Positions 25,654 to 36,383 are shown, counted from the stretch's first letter. The stretch is 64,000 nucleotides of DNA from Achromobacter anxifer (GCF_903652925.1 NZ_CAHLAR010000010.1:221372-285371), one strand, 5' to 3'. Notes: a model not told the origin generated them from the letters alone. Translations and numbers: made by a program.

Positions 25654-27111
25654 ATGACAGTTGCTTCCGCCCACTCCCCCTCCATGCCCTGGCAACCCGT
25701 GCGCCAGGCCGACGCCACCCTGGTGGCGCAGCTGGCCGACGGGCTGGCGCGTCGCATCGACGAGCAGGGCCTGCGGCCCGGCACGCGGCTGCCGTCGATC
25801 CGGAAAATGGCGGAACAGTCGGGCGTCAGCCGTTTCACGGTGGTGGAGGCCTATGACAGGCTGGTGGCGCGCGGCCTGGTGCAATCGCGCCGCGGCGCGG
25901 GATTCTTCGTGCGGGCGCGCAGCGGCCAGTTGGCGCCCGCCGCCAGCGCGGCGCCCGCGGCCCCCGCAGCGCCGGCCCGGATCGACGTGGCCTGGCTGCT
26001 GCGCAGCATGTTCCGCGAGAGCAATGCGCTGGGTATGCCCGGCGGCGCGGGGCTGCTGCCGCCCGACTGGCTGGATCCCGAAATGGTGGCGGGGGCGGTG
26101 CGCGCCGTGGGGCGTTCCGTGCGCGGGCAGCTTGTCAGCTACGGCCATCCCCAGGGCTTCGCGCCGCTGCGCCAGCAGATTGCCGCCTTCCTGCAGAACG
26201 ACGGCGTGCCGGCGCATCCGGAGCGCAACCTGCTCACGACCAACGGCGTCACGCACGCGCTGGACCTGATTGCGCGGCACCTGGTCAAGTCGGGCGACAC
26301 CGTGCTGGTCGAAGATCCGGCCTGGTTCGTCATCTTCGGCCGGCTGGCCGCCTTCGGCGCGCGCCTGATCGGCGTGCCGCGCGGGCCGGACGGCCCCGAT
26401 ACGGCGCTGCTGGAGCAACTGGCGGCCGAGCACAAGCCCAAGCTCTTCATCGTCAACAGCGCGGTGCACAACCCCACCGGCCACACGCTGTCGGCGGGCG
26501 CGGCCTACGACATCCTGCGGATCGCCGAGAGGCACGATTTCCTGGTGGTCGAGGACGACACCTACGGCGAGCTGCATCCCGGCGGCGCCATGAAGCTGGC
26601 CGCGCTGGACCGCCTGAAGCGCGTGATCCTGGTGGGCGGCTATTCCAAGATGCTGGCGGCCAGCCTGCGCGTGGGCTATCTGGCGGCCAATCCCGAAATC
26701 CTGCAGAAACTGGGCGACTTGAAAATGCTGGCCGGCCTGACCTCGCCCGAGCTGGGCGAGCGGGTCATCCACCGCGTGCTGATGGAAGGGCAGTACCGCA
26801 GGCATATCGAGCGCGTGCGCCTGCGGGTGGACGACGCGCGCCAACGCTGCCTGAAGGGCCTGCAGAAGCTGGGGCTGAAGGTGCATCACGAGCCGCACGC
26901 GGGCATGTTCGTCTGGGCCGACTATGGCCGCGATACCGAGGCGCTGGCGCGGCTGGCGGCCGACCATGGCATGCTGCTCGCGCCCGGCACGCTGTTTTCG
27001 CCGTCGCAGGCGCCGTCGACCATGCTGCGCTTCTCGGTCACCATTGCCGATCACCGGGGCGTCTGGGCCGATCTGGAAAAAATCTTCGCGCAAAACGCCT
27101 CCAGCAATTAA
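25654..27111 (+). CDS. MocR/PdxR-type regulator (GntR HTH fused to aminotransferase-like domain)
   Basis: 485 residues. The N-terminal GntR winged helix (about 30-95) contains LPSIRKMAEQSGVSRFTVVE. A fold-type I aminotransferase-like domain follows, with the PLP-binding lysine in GGYSKMLAASLRVGY and the cofactor motif VEDDTYGELHP. MocR proteins sense PLP or an amino compound and regulate nearby metabolic or transport genes. The divergent LysE exporter is the likely target. True aminotransferase activity cannot be excluded. Confidence 0.9.
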   Translation: MTVASAHSPSMPWQPVRQADATLVAQLADGLARRIDEQGLRPGTRLPSIRKMAEQSGVSRFTVVEAYDRLVARGLVQSRRGAGFFVRARSGQLAPAASAAPAAPAAPARIDVAWLLRSMFRESNALGMPGGAGLLPPDWLDPEMVAGAVRAVGRSVRGQLVSYGHPQGFAPLRQQIAAFLQNDGVPAHPERNLLTTNGVTHALDLIARHLVKSGDTVLVEDPAWFVIFGRLAAFGARLIGVPRGPDGPDTALLEQLAAEHKPKLFIVNSAVHNPTGHTLSAGAAYDILRIAERHDFLVVEDDTYGELHPGGAMKLAALDRLKRVILVGGYSKMLAASLRVGYLAANPEILQKLGDLKMLAGLTSPELGERVIHRVLMEGQYRRHIERVRLRVDDARQRCLKGLQKLGLKVHHEPHAGMFVWADYGRDTEALARLAADHGMLLAPGTLFSPSQAPSTMLRFSVTIADHRGVWADLEKIFAQNASSN

Positions 27112-27152
27112 TAATAGAGAGCTATATCGTTGAAGCCATTGAAGGAATCGCC

Positions 27153-27497
27153 ATGTCCGCACCCATCAAGCCCCTGACCCAGAATTTCGCCGTCGCGCCG
27201 CAGCTCGGCCCGGACGACATGGCGGACGTCGCCGCCGCCGGCTACAAGAGCGTCATCATCAACCGTCCCGATTTCGAGGGCGGCCCGGACCAGCCCACCG
27301 CCGCGGACGTGTCCAAGGCCGCGCTGGCCGCCGGCCTGCAGATCGAGTACCAGCCCGTGGTGGGCAGCGCCATGACCGCTGCCGACGTGGTGCGCTTCGC
27401 CGAACTGCTGCGTACCCTGCCGGGCCCCGTGCTGGCGTACTGCCGCACCGGCACCCGCTGCACCAATCTGTTCGCCGCCGCCCAGCAGCTGGGCTGA
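27153..27497 (+). CDS. DUF442/TIGR01244 family phosphatase-like or sulfurtransferase-like protein
   Basis: 114 residues, the size of stand-alone DUF442 (beta-lactamase-hydrolase-like) domains. The dual-specificity-phosphatase-like loop is YCRTGTRC near residue 97, with the nucleophilic Cys and the Arg present. The opening LTQNFAVAPQLGPDDMADVA is typical. Relatives in other bacteria are fused to sulfide-oxidising enzymes (Blh), and a role in sulfur stress has been proposed. It lies 41 bases after the MocR gene and may be co-transcribed. Confidence 0.85.
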   Translation: MSAPIKPLTQNFAVAPQLGPDDMADVAAAGYKSVIINRPDFEGGPDQPTAADVSKAALAAGLQIEYQPVVGSAMTAADVVRFAELLRTLPGPVLAYCRTGTRCTNLFAAAQQLG

Positions 27498-27600
27498 AGG
27501 TATCCTTGACGCCGGTCAAGGCGCGCCGGGCTTGGTTGATGTGAACCTGGCGCGTTTCCGGTAGCATGGAGATACCCCCTTACAGACAGGAGCAGGCAAG

Positions 27601-28065
27601 ATGTTCAAGAAGATCCTGATTCCCACCGACGGTTCGCCGCTGTCCGCACAAGCCGCCAACGCCGGTATTTGCTTCGCGCGTTCCGTGGGTGCTGAAGTCG
27701 TCGCGCTCTACGTGACGCAGCCCTTCGCCGCCACCATCGGCTTCGACGGCATGGCCGCTGCCTACGCCATCACCGACGAAGACTACGAAAAGGCCTCCGC
27801 CGAGCAGGCCGACAAGTACCTCAAGCAGATCACCGACCGCGCCGACACCGCCGGCGTGAAGTGCGAGTCGCGCGCCGTGTCGAACTTCAACGTCGCCGAC
27901 GGCATCGTGCAAGCCGCCGCCGACGCCGGCTGCGACCTGATCTTCATCGGCAGCCACGGCCGCAGCGGCCTGTCGCGCCTGCTGCTGGGCAGCGTCACGG
28001 CCAAGGTGCTGTCGCTGGCCAGCACCGCTGTGCTGGTGTACCGCGTCAAGGAAGAAAAGAAGTAG
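27601..28065 (+). CDS. Universal stress protein (UspA family)
   Basis: 154 residues starting MFKKILIPTDGSPLS, the typical Usp opening. The ATP-binding pattern G-x2-G-x9-G-S is visible as GSHGRSGLSRLLLGSV (about residues 117-132). Usp proteins are cytoplasmic, dimeric and linked to stress and stationary phase. An AGGAGC ribosome-binding site lies upstream. A strong terminator follows at 28130. Confidence 0.93.
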   Translation: MFKKILIPTDGSPLSAQAANAGICFARSVGAEVVALYVTQPFAATIGFDGMAAAYAITDEDYEKASAEQADKYLKQITDRADTAGVKCESRAVSNFNVADGIVQAAADAGCDLIFIGSHGRSGLSRLLLGSVTAKVLSLASTAVLVYRVKEEKK

Positions 28066-28129
28066 CCTGCCCGCATCGGCCGCCGCGGCAAGCTCCACGG
28101 AGCTGCCCCAGGCCGGTGCATGGCTACCG

Positions 28130-28159
28130 AGCCCCTCCTGCTGGAGGGGCTTTTTTTTT
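28130..28159 (+). terminator. Rho-independent terminator after the universal stress gene
   Basis: Stem AGCCCCTCC / GGAGGGGCT with loop TGCT, followed by a run of nine T (28151-28159). It isolates the usp gene from the downstream EF-G gene. Confidence 0.88.
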
Positions 28160-28185
28160 ATCCTTGGCCCTTGCAGGGACTAGGC

Positions 28186-28213
28186 TTGTTTCTTATCGCG
28201 CCGCGCGTAATAT
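28186..28213 (+). promoter_or_regulatory. Putative promoter of the EF-G gene
   Basis: TTGTTT (28186-28191) and TAATAT (28208-28213) with 16 bases between them, directly downstream of the usp terminator and 125 bases before the EF-G ATG. Confidence 0.45.
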
Positions 28214-28276
28214 TTGTGGATCAGTGCGGGCGCGCTTTCGCCACTCTCAAGCACACTACGCGGCATGGCGCCCGCC

Positions 28277-28303
28277 GCGGCAAGGCCCGGTCGGGCTTGC
28301 CGC
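28277..28303 (+). other. Leader hairpin upstream of the EF-G gene
   Basis: Stem GCGGCAAG / CTTGCCGC (8 bp), continued by an inner CCCG / CGGG helix after one bulged G, ending 34 bases before the EF-G start codon. There is no T tract. It would form in the 5' untranslated RNA if the promoter at 28186 is used. Confidence 0.45.
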
Positions 28304-28337
28304 CCACACCCGGTAGTTCACTGCAAGGGAAGAGGCC

Positions 28338-30449
<2,112 letters not shown>

Positions 30450-30465
30450 GCCTGCGCCGTGCGCG

Positions 30466-31422
30466 TCAGGCGGGGGCGGCTGCTGCGTTCCCCGCCGCGC
30501 GCATGCGCGACGAGGCCAGCTTCACGCCCAGCAGGATCATCACGAAGCCGTAGGCATGGAACAGCTGCGGGGCTTCACCCAGCAGCGGCCAGGCCAGCAG
30601 CGCGGCATAGACCGGTACCAGGAACATCGACAGCCCCGCCGTGGCCGGGCCGGCCTGGCTGATCAGCCGGCCGTACACGTAGTACGCGCCCAGGCTGGGC
30701 ACCACCGCCAGGAACAGCAGCACCGCTGCCAGGCGCGGATCGCCCCAGGGCGGCATCGCGCCGGCCGCGGTTTCGATGGCGGCAAAGGGCGCCAGGGCCA
30801 GCACTCCGCCCAGCATCATGGTCGCCAGCCGGGCGCTGTCGGGCACCGCCGGCAGGCTCAGGCGCTTTTGCAGCACGGTGTAGAAGGCCCAGCCGGTGGC
30901 GGCCAGCAGCACCCACAGGTCGCCCTGGCCGAAGGCCAGCCGCGCCAGGACTTGCGCGTCGCCGCGCGTCAGCACCACCAGCACGCCGCCCAGGGCCAGC
31001 GCCAGGCCCGCGCCGCGCAGGGCCGACAGCGGCTTGCGCCAGATCAGGGCTTCCAGCAGCGCCACCAGGATCGGGCTGCACGAGAAGATCAGGGCGATAT
31101 TGGTGGCGCTGGTGCTCTGGGCACCGATGTATTGCGGCGCCACCGCGACCCCCATGCCCAGCACCGCCAGCGGCGCCAGCGAGGGCAGGGCGCGCCACAG
31201 CGTCCGGCGGTGCGCGCGCAAGGCGGGCGCGGCCAGCGGCAGCAGGATCAGCAGGGCGATCAGCCAGCGGCCGAAGGCCAGGAAGACGGGGGGAAGGTTG
31301 GCGTCGTGGGCCCAGCGGGCCGCCACCATATTGGAGGCGAATAGCGCCGGAGCGGTGAAAAGCATGGCCGTGCCGGACAGGCCCAGGCCGGTTCTTGCGG
31401 GTGCTGCTGCTGCGAGTGACAT
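30466..31422 (-). CDS. EamA/DMT-superfamily transporter
   Basis: 318 residues with ten hydrophobic helices in two EamA repeats (helices 1-5 and 6-10). Typical elements are SNMVAARWAHD near the start, the mid-helix SPILVALLEALIWRKPLSAL and LAWPLLGEAPQLFHAYGF in the second repeat. It is probably an exporter of an amino acid or other small metabolite. It is divergent from an Lrp-type regulator with an inverted repeat between them, a common exporter-regulator pairing. Confidence 0.88.
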   Translation of the reverse strand: MSLAAAAPARTGLGLSGTAMLFTAPALFASNMVAARWAHDANLPPVFLAFGRWLIALLILLPLAAPALRAHRRTLWRALPSLAPLAVLGMGVAVAPQYIGAQSTSATNIALIFSCSPILVALLEALIWRKPLSALRGAGLALALGGVLVVLTRGDAQVLARLAFGQGDLWVLLAATGWAFYTVLQKRLSLPAVPDSARLATMMLGGVLALAPFAAIETAAGAMPPWGDPRLAAVLLFLAVVPSLGAYYVYGRLISQAGPATAGLSMFLVPVYAALLAWPLLGEAPQLFHAYGFVMILLGVKLASSRMRAAGNAAAAPA

Positions 31423-31603
31423 GGTTTCCTGCCGCGCGGATCGGCGCGCGGCGTGCTGCGTTGAAACTGCCGGCGTCTGCGCTGGGTTGTGCCGCAGCGT
31501 GGACGCCGAAATCGGACGGCCGGGATAGGCGGCGTCTTGCAGGAGAGTCTACGGGCAGGAAGGCAAAATAGGTTTCCTGATTCACGCCATATTTACGGAA
31601 TGT

Positions 31604-31649
31604 GGAAAATATCTATCTTGTAAAATTCGATTTCTAAGAGATATTCTCC
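31604..31649. promoter_or_regulatory. Inverted repeat in the EamA/Lrp control region
   Basis: Arms GGAAAATATCT (31604-31614) and AGATATTCTCC (31639-31649) match at 10 of 11 positions, with a 24-base AT-rich spacer. The element ends 16 bases before the Lrp-type start codon. Lrp-family octamers often wrap such AT-rich paired sites. Confidence 0.5.
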
Positions 31650-31665
31650 AGCATCTACGCCCGCC

Positions 31666-32136
31666 ATGTCCTCTCCGCCCAAAATCGACGAAACCGACCG
31701 CAAGATCCTGCGCGCCCTGCGCGCGGACGGTCGCCTCACCAATCTGAAGCTGGCTGAACAGGTGGGGCTGTCGCCGACGCCTTGCTGGAACCGGGTCAAG
31801 GCGCTGGAAGAGGCGGGCGTGATCGAGGGCTACGCGGCCCTGCTGAACCAGAAGGCGCTGGGCCTGCCGGACACCGTCATGATCGAGGTGACGCTGGAGC
31901 ACCACGACGACGATACGCTGGCGCGCTTCGGCGAGGAAATCACGCGGCTGCCGGAAGTAGTCGAGGCCTTTCTCGTGACGGGCGAATACGACTACCTGAT
32001 CAAGGTGGCGGTCGCGGGCACCGAGGGCTACGAGGAATTCTTGCGCAAGCGGCTGTACAAGCTGCGCGGGGTGCGCCACAGCCGCTCCACTTTCGTGTTG
32101 CGGCGGCTGAAGCACACGCCGTCGGTCGAGCCCTGA
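31666..32136 (+). CDS. Lrp/AsnC-family regulator
   Basis: 156 residues. The N-terminal helix-turn-helix (about 10-60) contains DRKILRALRADGRLTNLKLA and VGLSPTPCWNRVKALEE. The C-terminal RAM effector domain follows, with VTGEYDYLIKVAVAGTEGYE. It is divergent from the EamA transporter, which it probably controls in response to an amino acid. Its TGA stop abuts a 13-bp tandem repeat. Confidence 0.92.
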   Translation: MSSPPKIDETDRKILRALRADGRLTNLKLAEQVGLSPTPCWNRVKALEEAGVIEGYAALLNQKALGLPDTVMIEVTLEHHDDDTLARFGEEITRLPEVVEAFLVTGEYDYLIKVAVAGTEGYEEFLRKRLYKLRGVRHSRSTFVLRRLKHTPSVEP

Positions 32137-32224
32137 GGGGCGCCTCTCAGGGGCGCTTCTCGGGGCACTTCTCAGAGGCACTTCTCAGGGGCACTTTTCA
32201 GGGGCACTTTTCAGGGGCGCCTCT
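32135..32224. repeat. 13-bp tandem repeat array downstream of the Lrp-type gene
   Basis: Seven imperfect units with consensus CAGGGGCACTTCT (two are CAGGGGCGCCTCT-like, one lacks a base). The array begins inside the Lrp stop codon. The last unit forms an 8-bp hairpin with the following GGCGCCCC (32216-32236), which could end transcription of the gene. Confidence 0.8.
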
Positions 32225-32296
32225 TGGGCGCCCCTGTCCGGCCGTTTGCAGGCGAAGGGCTAGCTGGCGGGCGCTGACGCGCGGCGTGGGGCGGCG

Positions 32297-33106
32297 TCAG
32301 CCGCCGATGAACGTTTCGATCGCGCCGTTGAACGCGCGCGGATTGCCCAGGTTCATGCCGTGCGACGATCCGGTGATGGTGACGCGCTGCGCCTGCGGCA
32401 ACCATTGCGATAGCGCGTCCAGCACGGCCGGGTAGGGCGAGGGGCTCAGGGCGCCGCCGATCAGCAGCGTCGGCAGCTTCAGCGTGCCGATCTGCGCGGG
32501 CGTCAGCGCTTCGGGCTTTTCCTCGGCCTGGCCGAACAGCGTGCCGACGTTGTCGCGCACCATGTCCTTGAACCAGGGCACCATGCGCTGCCAGGTGTCG
32601 GGGCCCGTCACGGTGTCGACGAACAGCGCCAGGCCCGCTTCCACCTCGCCGTCGCGGATGAGCGCCAGCGCGCGCTGGCGAAAGCCTCCGCGCAGGTCGT
32701 CGTCGCCGGGCAGGGGCAGGCCCGGGTCCGCCAGCGTCAGGCTGCGCAGCGCGCCGGGCTGTTGCAGCGCGGCTTGCAGCGCCACGCGGCCGCCGCGCGA
32801 ATGGCCCACCAGATGGGCCGGACCGCCAGCCACGGTATCGATGAATTCCAGCACGTCGCTGGCGTGCTGCTCGATCGAGAAGCCGTCGCCCTCGCCGTCC
32901 CAGGTCTCGGGCCAGTAGCGGCGCAGGCACACCGCCAGCACGCGGAACGACTTGCCCAGCGGCGCCATCTGCGACTTCCAGTAGCGGCAGTCGGACAGGG
33001 AGCCGTGCACCAGCACCAGGGGCGCGCCGCTACCGTACTCGGTGTAGGACATGGCGTAGCCGCCGATCAGCGCGGTTTGCAGGGGCAGTACGGGTTCGGA
33101 ACGCAT
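32297..33106 (-). CDS. Alpha/beta-hydrolase family protein
   Basis: 269 residues from MRSEPVLPLQ. The oxyanion segment is LVLVHGSLSDCRYW, the nucleophile elbow VGHSRGGRVA (Ser near residue 108) and the catalytic His in TGSSHGMNLG. No signal peptide is evident, so it is probably cytoplasmic. The substrate is not predictable; esterase, lactonase or C-C hydrolase activity are all possible. It is convergent with the Lrp-type gene and divergent from the YbaK-like gene. A start ten codons further upstream is possible. Confidence 0.82.
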   Translation of the reverse strand: MRSEPVLPLQTALIGGYAMSYTEYGSGAPLVLVHGSLSDCRYWKSQMAPLGKSFRVLAVCLRRYWPETWDGEGDGFSIEQHASDVLEFIDTVAGGPAHLVGHSRGGRVALQAALQQPGALRSLTLADPGLPLPGDDDLRGGFRQRALALIRDGEVEAGLALFVDTVTGPDTWQRMVPWFKDMVRDNVGTLFGQAEEKPEALTPAQIGTLKLPTLLIGGALSPSPYPAVLDALSQWLPQAQRVTITGSSHGMNLGNPRAFNGAIETFIGG

Positions 33107-33236
33107 GGGTGTCGTATGGGAAAGCCAGGTCCGCATTCTAGCCCGCAGGCGTCGCGTCCCGGCGCTGATAAACTCGTTTTCCGGATGTGCCGGCGCGCTG
33201 CCCGCGCCGATTCCCCAATTCAACGGAGTTGCCCCG

Positions 33237-33734
33237 ATGTCCCCTGAGTCTCTTGCCGCCTTGCCCGAATCCGCCCAGCGCGTCGCCCGCCTGCTGCTGG
33301 AACTGGGGCATGACAAACCCGTGGTCGTCCTGCCGCAGACCGGCAAGACTTCGGCGGAAGCGGCGGCGGGGCTAGGCTGCGAAGTGGCGCAGATCGCCAA
33401 GTCCATCATCTTCCGCCGCGCCGCCGACGACGCGCCGGTGCTGGTAATCGCCAGCGGCGCGAACCGGGTGGACGAGGCCAAGGTGGCCTCGCAGGTGGGC
33501 GAACTGGCCAAGGCGGACGCGAAGTTCGTGCGCGACATGACCGGCTACGCGATCGGCGGCGTCTGCCCCATCGGCCACGCGGTCAAGCCGGTGATGCTGC
33601 TGGACGCGGACCTGTTCAACTACGACAGCCTGTGGGCGGCTGCTGGACATCCGCATGCGGTGTTCAACCTGACTCCGCGGCAACTGGCGGACATGACCGG
33701 AGCGCCGGTCGTGGACGTGGCGCTGCGCGCCTGA
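33237..33734 (+). CDS. YbaK/EbsC-family aminoacyl-tRNA deacylase
   Basis: 165 residues, the normal length of the free-standing editing domain related to the ProRS insertion domain. Conserved elements are QIAKSIIFR with the key Lys (near residue 59), and GYAIGGVCPIGHA. Members hydrolyse mischarged tRNAs such as Cys-tRNA(Pro) or Ala-tRNA(Pro). The start is set by GGAG upstream of the ATG at 33237. It is about 8 kb from proS in this window, not linked to it. Confidence 0.88.
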   Translation: MSPESLAALPESAQRVARLLLELGHDKPVVVLPQTGKTSAEAAAGLGCEVAQIAKSIIFRRAADDAPVLVIASGANRVDEAKVASQVGELAKADAKFVRDMTGYAIGGVCPIGHAVKPVMLLDADLFNYDSLWAAAGHPHAVFNLTPRQLADMTGAPVVDVALRA

Positions 33735-33756
33735 GGCCTGGTAGCGGCGCCCGCAA

Positions 33757-34569
33757 TCAGCGCGGGTGCGCTTCCAGCCCGTCGATCAGCACCTGCCGCA
33801 GGCCGCGCGAGCAGGTTTCCACTCGCCCCTCCACCCCGTACACCGCCGCCAGCGAGGCCGGTGTGATCACGTCCGCCGGCAAGCCCGCGGCATGCAGCCG
33901 GCCGCCATGGATCATGACGGCCCGGTCGGCGTGCTGCAGCGCCACGTTCAGGTCGTGCAGCACGATGATGCTGATGAGGCCGTGTTCCTGAGTCTCCTGC
34001 CGCAGCAGCCGCATGACGTGGAACTGGTAATTCAGGTCCAGCGCCGACAGCGGTTCGTCCAGCAGCAGCACGCGCGGGTGCCGGATCAGCGCCTGCGCCA
34101 GTCCCACCAGCTGTTTCTGGCCGCCGGATAGTGAATCCAGGTACTGCAAGGCCAGATGGGCGATGCCCAGCCGCTCCAGCATCCGGTCTATGGCCTGCAT
34201 GTCCACCGGCGTGGCCAGGCCGTCGCCGGCCTTGGCCGCCACCAGCACCGACTCGAACACGCGCAGATGCACGGCGGCGGGCAGGCCCTGGGGCAGATAG
34301 ACCACGTGGCGGGCGCGTTCGCCGAAGCTCTGGCGCAGCAGGTCGCGGCCATCCAGCGCCACTGCGCCGGCGCGCGCGCGGACCAGGCCCGCCAGCGCCT
34401 TGAGCAGGGTGGATTTGCCGCTGCCGTTGGGGCCGAGCAGGGCGGTCACCTGACCCGCGGGCAGGTCGGGGATCGACAGTTCGTGCAGCACGTCCGCCCG
34501 CCCATAGCCGGCCGTCAGGCCTTGCACGGCCAGCGCGGAAGGAAGCGGGGCGTTGGACGTCGCGCTCAT
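33757..34569 (-). CDS. Iron-siderophore/cobalamin-type ABC ATPase (FecE-like)
   Basis: 270 residues. Walker A LLGPNGSGKSTLLKAL, signature LSGGQKQLVGLAQAL, Walker B VLLLDEPLSALD and switch His in VLHDLN are intact. The C-terminus (VITPASLAAVYGVEGRVE) is characteristic of FecE/FhuC/BtuD ATPases. Its ATG overlaps the permease stop as ATGA. There is no periplasmic binding protein or TonB-dependent receptor in the neighbourhood, so the substrate (ferric siderophore, haem or cobalamin) is unknown. Confidence 0.9.
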   Translation of the reverse strand: MSATSNAPLPSALAVQGLTAGYGRADVLHELSIPDLPAGQVTALLGPNGSGKSTLLKALAGLVRARAGAVALDGRDLLRQSFGERARHVVYLPQGLPAAVHLRVFESVLVAAKAGDGLATPVDMQAIDRMLERLGIAHLALQYLDSLSGGQKQLVGLAQALIRHPRVLLLDEPLSALDLNYQFHVMRLLRQETQEHGLISIIVLHDLNVALQHADRAVMIHGGRLHAAGLPADVITPASLAAVYGVEGRVETCSRGLRQVLIDGLEAHPR

Positions 34570-35609
34570 GGCATTTGCCGGCGCAGCACCACCGACGCAA
34601 AGAAGGGGATGCCGACCAGCGCGGTCACGATGCCCACCGGCACGATCACGCCCGGCACCAGGTTCTTGGAGGCGATCGAGGCCAGCGACAGGATCACCGC
34701 GCCCACCAGCGCGCTGCCCGGCAGGAAGAACCGGTGGTCCTCGCCGAACAGCCGCCGCGCGATGTGCGGCGCGACCAGTCCGATGAAGCCTATGGTTCCG
34801 ACAAAGGCCACGGCCAGCGCCGACAGCAGGCTGACCCGCGCCAGCGCGGCGACGCGCACGCGGCGCACGTCCACGCCGAAGCTCGCGGCCCGGTCTTCGC
34901 CCAGCCGCAGCGCGGTCAGCTTCCACGATTGGCGCATGGCCAATGGCAGCGCCAGCGCGAAGGCTGCCGCCAGCACGGCCACGGTGGTCCAGCTGGAGCG
35001 CGACAGGCTGCCCATGGTCCAGAACACCAGATTCTGCAGCGCCTCGGCGCTGGCCATGAACTGCACCAGCGACACCAGGGCATTGAAGGTGAACAGCATG
35101 GCGATGCCGAACAGCACCACGCCGGAGGTGTTCATGCCGCCCCAACGGGTCACGGCATCCAGCATCAGCGCCGCCAACAGCGCGAACAGGAAGGCGTTGC
35201 CCGCCACCAGCCAGCCGACGGGCACGCCGGGCAGGCCCAGTTGCAGCACGATGGCCAGCGAGGCGCCGAAGGCGGCGGCCGACGACACGCCCAGCGTGAA
35301 CGGGCTGGCCAGCGGGTTGTTCAGGATGGTCTGCATTTCGGCGCCGGCCATGCCTAGCGCCATGCCGACTAGCGCGGCCATCAGCGCGGACGGCAGGCGG
35401 ATGTCCCACACGATCACCCGGGTGGTCGGATCGGCCGCGGACGGGGCGGTGAGCGTCTGCCATAGTTCGCGCCAGGGCAGGCCGGAGGGGCCCACGGTGA
35501 AGTCGATCAGCAGCGCAATGAAAAGCGCCGCCAGTAGCAGAGCGATAAGCCCTGCCCGGCGGCGCAGGATGTGCCGGTAAGCGGCAACCGCGCTTGCGGC
35601 TGGAGGCAT
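34566..35609 (-). CDS. FecCD-family ABC permease
   Basis: 347 residues with about ten hydrophobic helices. The FecCD hallmark GAEMQTILNNPLASPFTLGV lies at about residues 89-108, with a second conserved loop around FVGTIGFIGLVAPHIARR. It probably forms a homodimeric channel with the downstream ATPase. Its start overlaps the cpoB stop as TAATG, so it is translated directly behind the tol-pal operon. An iron or cobalamin importer is the family expectation; the missing binding protein must be encoded elsewhere. Confidence 0.9.
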   Translation of the reverse strand: MPPAASAVAAYRHILRRRAGLIALLLAALFIALLIDFTVGPSGLPWRELWQTLTAPSAADPTTRVIVWDIRLPSALMAALVGMALGMAGAEMQTILNNPLASPFTLGVSSAAAFGASLAIVLQLGLPGVPVGWLVAGNAFLFALLAALMLDAVTRWGGMNTSGVVLFGIAMLFTFNALVSLVQFMASAEALQNLVFWTMGSLSRSSWTTVAVLAAAFALALPLAMRQSWKLTALRLGEDRAASFGVDVRRVRVAALARVSLLSALAVAFVGTIGFIGLVAPHIARRLFGEDHRFFLPGSALVGAVILSLASIASKNLVPGVIVPVGIVTALVGIPFFASVVLRRQMP

Positions 35610-36298
35610 TACTGCAGCAGCTGCAGGCGGCTCTTGGCCGTGCTGGCGGCCGGCGTGGTCGGGTAGTCGCGAACAATGCGCTGCAGCGTCGTCTTGGCGC
35701 CGGCGCGGTTGTTCATTTCGATCTGGCTGCCCGCGATGACCAGCAGGGCGTCGGGCGCGCGCGCATTGTCCGGGGCCTTCTGGACCATGGCGTTCAACTG
35801 CTCGATGGCACCCTTGAAGTCCTTCAGCGCATAGCGGCTGCTGCCCAGGTAGAACTGGGCGCTGGGCGCCAGCTGGCTGGCGGGATACAGGGCGGTGAAC
35901 GCGGCCAGCGATTCGGACGCTTCCTTGTACTGGCCCTTGCGGAACAGGTCGATCGCGCCGTCATAGGCGGCCTGCTCCTGGGCGTCGCCCGCGGAGGCTC
36001 CCGGGGGATTCGCGCTGCCCGCGGCGCCGCCCGGCTTGGCGGACGGCTGCTGGCGCGACACCAGTTCCAGCTGGTCGCGCAACTGGGCGACTTCCTGTTG
36101 CAGGGCCTGGATCTGATCGGCCAGCTGCAGCTTGGCGCGCTGGCTTTGCTCGTTCTGCTGCTGCACCTGTTGGCGCAAATCCAGGATGGCCCGGCGGGCT
36201 TCATCGTCGGAGAAGGCGTGGGCGGGCGCCGCCAGGGCCGCAAACACCAGGCCGGTGGCCGCAATCAGAGGACGCAGGGACAGAACGTTATCGCGCAT
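35609..36298 (-). CDS. cpoB: Cell division coordinator CpoB (YbgF)
   Basis: 229 residues. A Sec signal (about 1-29, ending AAPAHA) is followed by a coiled coil (about 35-85, rich in QQ and LQL) and C-terminal tetratricopeptide repeats (KGQYKEASESLAAF, KDFKGAIEQLNAMV, RAGAKTTLQRIVRDYP). In the periplasm it links Tol-Pal with PBP1B during constriction. It is the last canonical gene of the tol-pal operon. The start at MRDNVLSL is preferred because GGGAA precedes it and it begins the signal peptide. Confidence 0.9.
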   Translation of the reverse strand: MRDNVLSLRPLIAATGLVFAALAAPAHAFSDDEARRAILDLRQQVQQQNEQSQRAKLQLADQIQALQQEVAQLRDQLELVSRQQPSAKPGGAAGSANPPGASAGDAQEQAAYDGAIDLFRKGQYKEASESLAAFTALYPASQLAPSAQFYLGSSRYALKDFKGAIEQLNAMVQKAPDNARAPDALLVIAGSQIEMNNRAGAKTTLQRIVRDYPTTPAASTAKSRLQLLQ

Positions 36299-36383
36299 GA
36301 AAATTCCCGGATATAAAAGCAAACGTCGGGACGGCCGGTTGACCGTCCCGACGCGTGGTAGGGCTCTAGACTATACGAAAAGC

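Noticed and set aside
32135-32224. Short regular repeats considered as a CRISPR array
   Set aside because: Units are 13 bp and directly adjacent with no spacers, and no cas gene is present.
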